From contig JBBSQE010000153.1 of NCBI GenBank assembly GCA_038258095.1, positions 1 through 7,525 of the forward strand: a DNA stretch of 7,525 bases, read 5' to 3'. A program made the translations under genes and the position numbers. The DNA is from JBBSQE01 sp038258095. Its GTDB lineage: Bacteria > Actinomycetota > Thermoleophilia > Solirubrobacterales > 70-9. The notes beneath the pieces are model-generated. The model was given only the letters and a program-made list of their open reading frames with translations, made no database searches and was not told the DNA's origin. Shown here one piece after another: positions 5,765-7,525 of the stretch (position 1 is the first letter of the stretch; each line of letters opens with the position of its first letter).

Positions 5765-6760
5765 ATGACGGCGGAGCCTCTTTTCGACGGTCACGGCAGG
5801 CGGATCTCGGAGCTCCGGGTTTCGGTCACCGATCGCTGCAACTTTCGCTGCCAGTACTGCATGCCGGCCGACGGGCTGGCCTGGCTCGAACGGGACGAGA
5901 TCCTCACGTTCGAGGAGATCCAGCGGATCGTCTCCCTGATGGTCAGCCTCGGCGTCGAGGACGTGCGGCTGACCGGCGGCGAGCCCCTCGTCCGCAGGGA
6001 CTTCCCGAAGCTTGCGTCGATGCTCGCGGGAATCGACGGGCTCGAGGATCTGTCCCTGACGACGAACGGGTACCTGCTCGAGCGCGATGCGTCCGCCCTG
6101 GTCGAGGCGGGGATCGACCGCGTCAACGTCTCGATCGACTCCTTGCAGCGCGACCGCTTCTTCGAGATGACGCGCCGGGACTCGCTCGCCCAAGTTCTGC
6201 GCGGGCTCGACGCGATCGCCGCCTTCCCTGCGATCGGGCCGGTCAAGGTCAACGCGATCGCGATGCGCGGCTTCACCGAGGACGAGGCGCTCCGCTTCGC
6301 CGAATTCGCCCGCGACACCACCTTCCAGGTTCGCTTCATCGAGTTCATGCCGCTCGATGCCGACCAGGCCTGGAAGCCCGAGTCGGTGCTGACCGGCGAG
6401 GAGCTGCGCTCGATGATCGACTCGGTCCACCCGCTCGAGGAGATTCCCCGGGCGCCCTCGGCGACGGCCCGCGTCTTCCGCTTCCGCGACGGAGCGGGGG
6501 AGATCGGCTTCATCAACCCGGTCTCCGAGCCGTTCTGCGCCGACTGCAACCGCATCCGCCTGACCGCGGAGGGGAAGCTGCGCACCTGCCTCTTCTCCCT
6601 GCACGAGACCGACCTGCGCGAGCCGCTCCGCTCGGGCGCGTCCGACGCTGACCTCGAGGAGCTGATCCGAGCCGCCGTCTGGCAGAAGGAGCTGAAGCAC
6701 CACGTCGGCGAGCCGGGCTTCCGCCAGCCGGCCCGCACGATGAGCGCGATCGGCGGCTGA
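5765..6760 (+). CDS. moaA: GTP 3',8-cyclase MoaA (molybdenum cofactor synthesis)
   Basis: MoaA is a radical SAM enzyme that rearranges GTP to 3',8-cyclo-GTP, the first step toward molybdopterin, which MoaC then converts to cyclic pyranopterin monophosphate. At 331 residues it is of normal length and looks complete. The N-terminal SAM cluster motif is C25-x3-C29-x2-C32 (CNFRCQYC), followed by LTGGEPLVR (69-77) and LTTNGY (98-103). The second, substrate-binding cluster is C258-x2-C261-x13-C275 in FCADCNRIRLTAEGKLRTC. The chain ends in the essential Gly-Gly tail (330-331). The start at 5765 is 10 nt after the DUF59 stop; no strong ribosome site is seen, so coupling is likely. No other moa/moe genes lie in the window. 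The identification is very secure. Confidence 0.97.
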   Translation: MTAEPLFDGHGRRISELRVSVTDRCNFRCQYCMPADGLAWLERDEILTFEEIQRIVSLMVSLGVEDVRLTGGEPLVRRDFPKLASMLAGIDGLEDLSLTTNGYLLERDASALVEAGIDRVNVSIDSLQRDRFFEMTRRDSLAQVLRGLDAIAAFPAIGPVKVNAIAMRGFTEDEALRFAEFARDTTFQVRFIEFMPLDADQAWKPESVLTGEELRSMIDSVHPLEEIPRAPSATARVFRFRDGAGEIGFINPVSEPFCADCNRIRLTAEGKLRTCLFSLHETDLREPLRSGASDADLEELIRAAVWQKELKHHVGEPGFRQPARTMSAIGG

Positions 6761-7525
6761 TGGCTACCGGCCCTCTGCCGCCCGGCTCCCGAGCCCCGGC
6801 GCTCTGGCAGACGCTCGCCTGGTGGACCCGCCCGATCGCCCACATGGAGCGCGCGCGAGCCCGTTACGGAAAGCGCTTCACGATGCGCTTGCTGGGGACG
6901 CCGGCTTTCGTCGTCCACTCCGACGCGGAGCGCATCAAGCAGATCTTCATGGCGCCGCCCGATGTCCTGCACCCCGGCAAGGGCGCGAAGGCCCTCGAGC
7001 CGATCGTCGGGACTCACTCGGTGATCCTGCTCGACGAGGACCGCCACATGGAGCAGCGCAAGCTGATGCTTCCGGCCTTCCACGGTGACCGCATCGCGCG
7101 CCTGGAGGACCTCGTCGCCGAGGTCACCGAGCGCGAGGTCGCGAGCTGGCCGCGCGGCGGGACCGTCACTCTGCACCCGCGGCTCCAGATTCTCACCCTG
7201 GAGATCATCCTGCGCGCCGTCTTCGGCCTTGACTCCGGAGAGCGCCTCGACGGACTGCGGGAGAAGCTCACCCAGCTCTTGGAGCTCGGCTCCGGGCCGA
7301 TCGGAATGGTTCCCGAGGACATGGCTCAACAGGTCCAGGGCGTCGGGCCGTTCCGGCGCTTCAACTCCCTTCGTGACGAAACCGACGCGATGATCTTCGA
7401 GCTCGTCTCCGAGCGCCGCGCCGGCGCCGAGACCGGCAGCGGCGACGACATCCTCAGCATGCTGCTCGACGCCGAGCACTCCGACGGTTCGCCGATGAGC
7501 CCGCAGGAGCTCCGCGACGAGCTGA
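6760..7525 (+). CDS. Cytochrome P450, N-terminal part (cut by right edge)
   Basis: 255 codons are visible and the frame is still open at the edge. A soluble bacterial P450 is indicated: a proline-rich start (LPPGSRAP, 6-13) with no membrane anchor, RYGKRFTMRLLGTPAFVVHSD (35-55) as the first beta sheet, and the helix C heme-contact motif H96-x3-R100 in LLDEDRHMEQRKLMLPAFHG. DDILSMLLDAEHSDGSPMS (229-247) leads into the I helix. The oxygen-binding I-helix motif, ExxR and the heme-ligand Cys should lie past the edge, so activity cannot be judged. The ATG at 6760 overlaps the moaA stop by one base (TGATG), so its translation depends on moaA. The substrate and redox partner are unknown; none is encoded in view. 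Confidence 0.93.
   Translation, partial: MATGPLPPGSRAPALWQTLAWWTRPIAHMERARARYGKRFTMRLLGTPAFVVHSDAERIKQIFMAPPDVLHPGKGAKALEPIVGTHSVILLDEDRHMEQRKLMLPAFHGDRIARLEDLVAEVTEREVASWPRGGTVTLHPRLQILTLEIILRAVFGLDSGERLDGLREKLTQLLELGSGPIGMVPEDMAQQVQGVGPFRRFNSLRDETDAMIFELVSERRAGAETGSGDDILSMLLDAEHSDGSPMSPQELRDEL

Noticed and set aside
5791..7479. A 562-codon open frame on the minus strand, and another of 372 codons at 5585-6703
   Set aside because: They lie opposite the secure DUF59, moaA and P450 genes. Their translations are low-complexity and Arg/Ser- or Glu/Asp-rich with no motifs, as expected from antisense reading of high-GC codons.
1..7525. CRISPR arrays, tRNA or rRNA genes, insertion sequences and phage genes
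   Set aside because: I saw no regularly spaced repeats, cloverleaf-like sequence, transposase motifs or composition breaks. The only gene-free stretches are 209 bp and 74 bp or less.

Overview
The window is about 68% GC (estimated by eye) and its coding sequence is dominated by C/G-ending codons. It uses GTG as well as ATG starts and shows TANNNT promoter elements exactly 7 nt before start codons, the pattern of leaderless genes in Actinobacteria. The combination of an FxsA protein, a DUF59 protein, MoaA, a P450 and an AddB-like nuclease suggests an actinobacterium, perhaps of the Thermoleophilia (Solirubrobacterales-like). That placement is inference from composition and protein style, not from a phylogenetic marker.

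Layout. Positions 1-2730 (minus) hold one very long open frame, cut by the left edge, for an AddB-like PD-(D/E)XK nuclease/helicase-like subunit of double-strand-break repair. It starts at 2730 and has its own promoter and a palindromic element upstream. Positions 2731-2939 are a divergent control region. Positions 2940-3395 (plus) encode a small unrecognised protein. It converges on the gene at 3410-4039 with only 14 nt between the stop codons, and both stops lie inside one hairpin. Positions 5368 down to 3410 (minus) form a tight three-gene operon: an FxsA-type membrane protein, an unrecognised beta-rich protein overlapping it by 4 nt, and a HAD-family phosphatase 4 nt further on. Positions 5369-5442 hold two divergent leaderless-type promoters, each built on a TCTAGA core. 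Positions 5443-7525 (plus) form a second operon: a DUF59/MIP18 Fe-S assembly protein, MoaA (GTP 3',8-cyclase of molybdenum cofactor synthesis), and a cytochrome P450 overlapping moaA by 1 nt and cut by the right edge.

How the genes may work together. A DUF59 protein, which helps load Fe-S clusters, sits directly before MoaA, an enzyme that needs two [4Fe-4S] clusters, so a maturation link is plausible. The P450 is joined to moaA by translational coupling but has no obvious biochemical connection. The AddB-like protein probably works with an AddA/UvrD-type helicase encoded just outside the left edge. Overall this is mostly ordinary core-type chromosome. I saw no mobile element, CRISPR array, RNA gene or clear new defence system. 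The items worth a second look are the regulatory architecture and the two unrecognised proteins.
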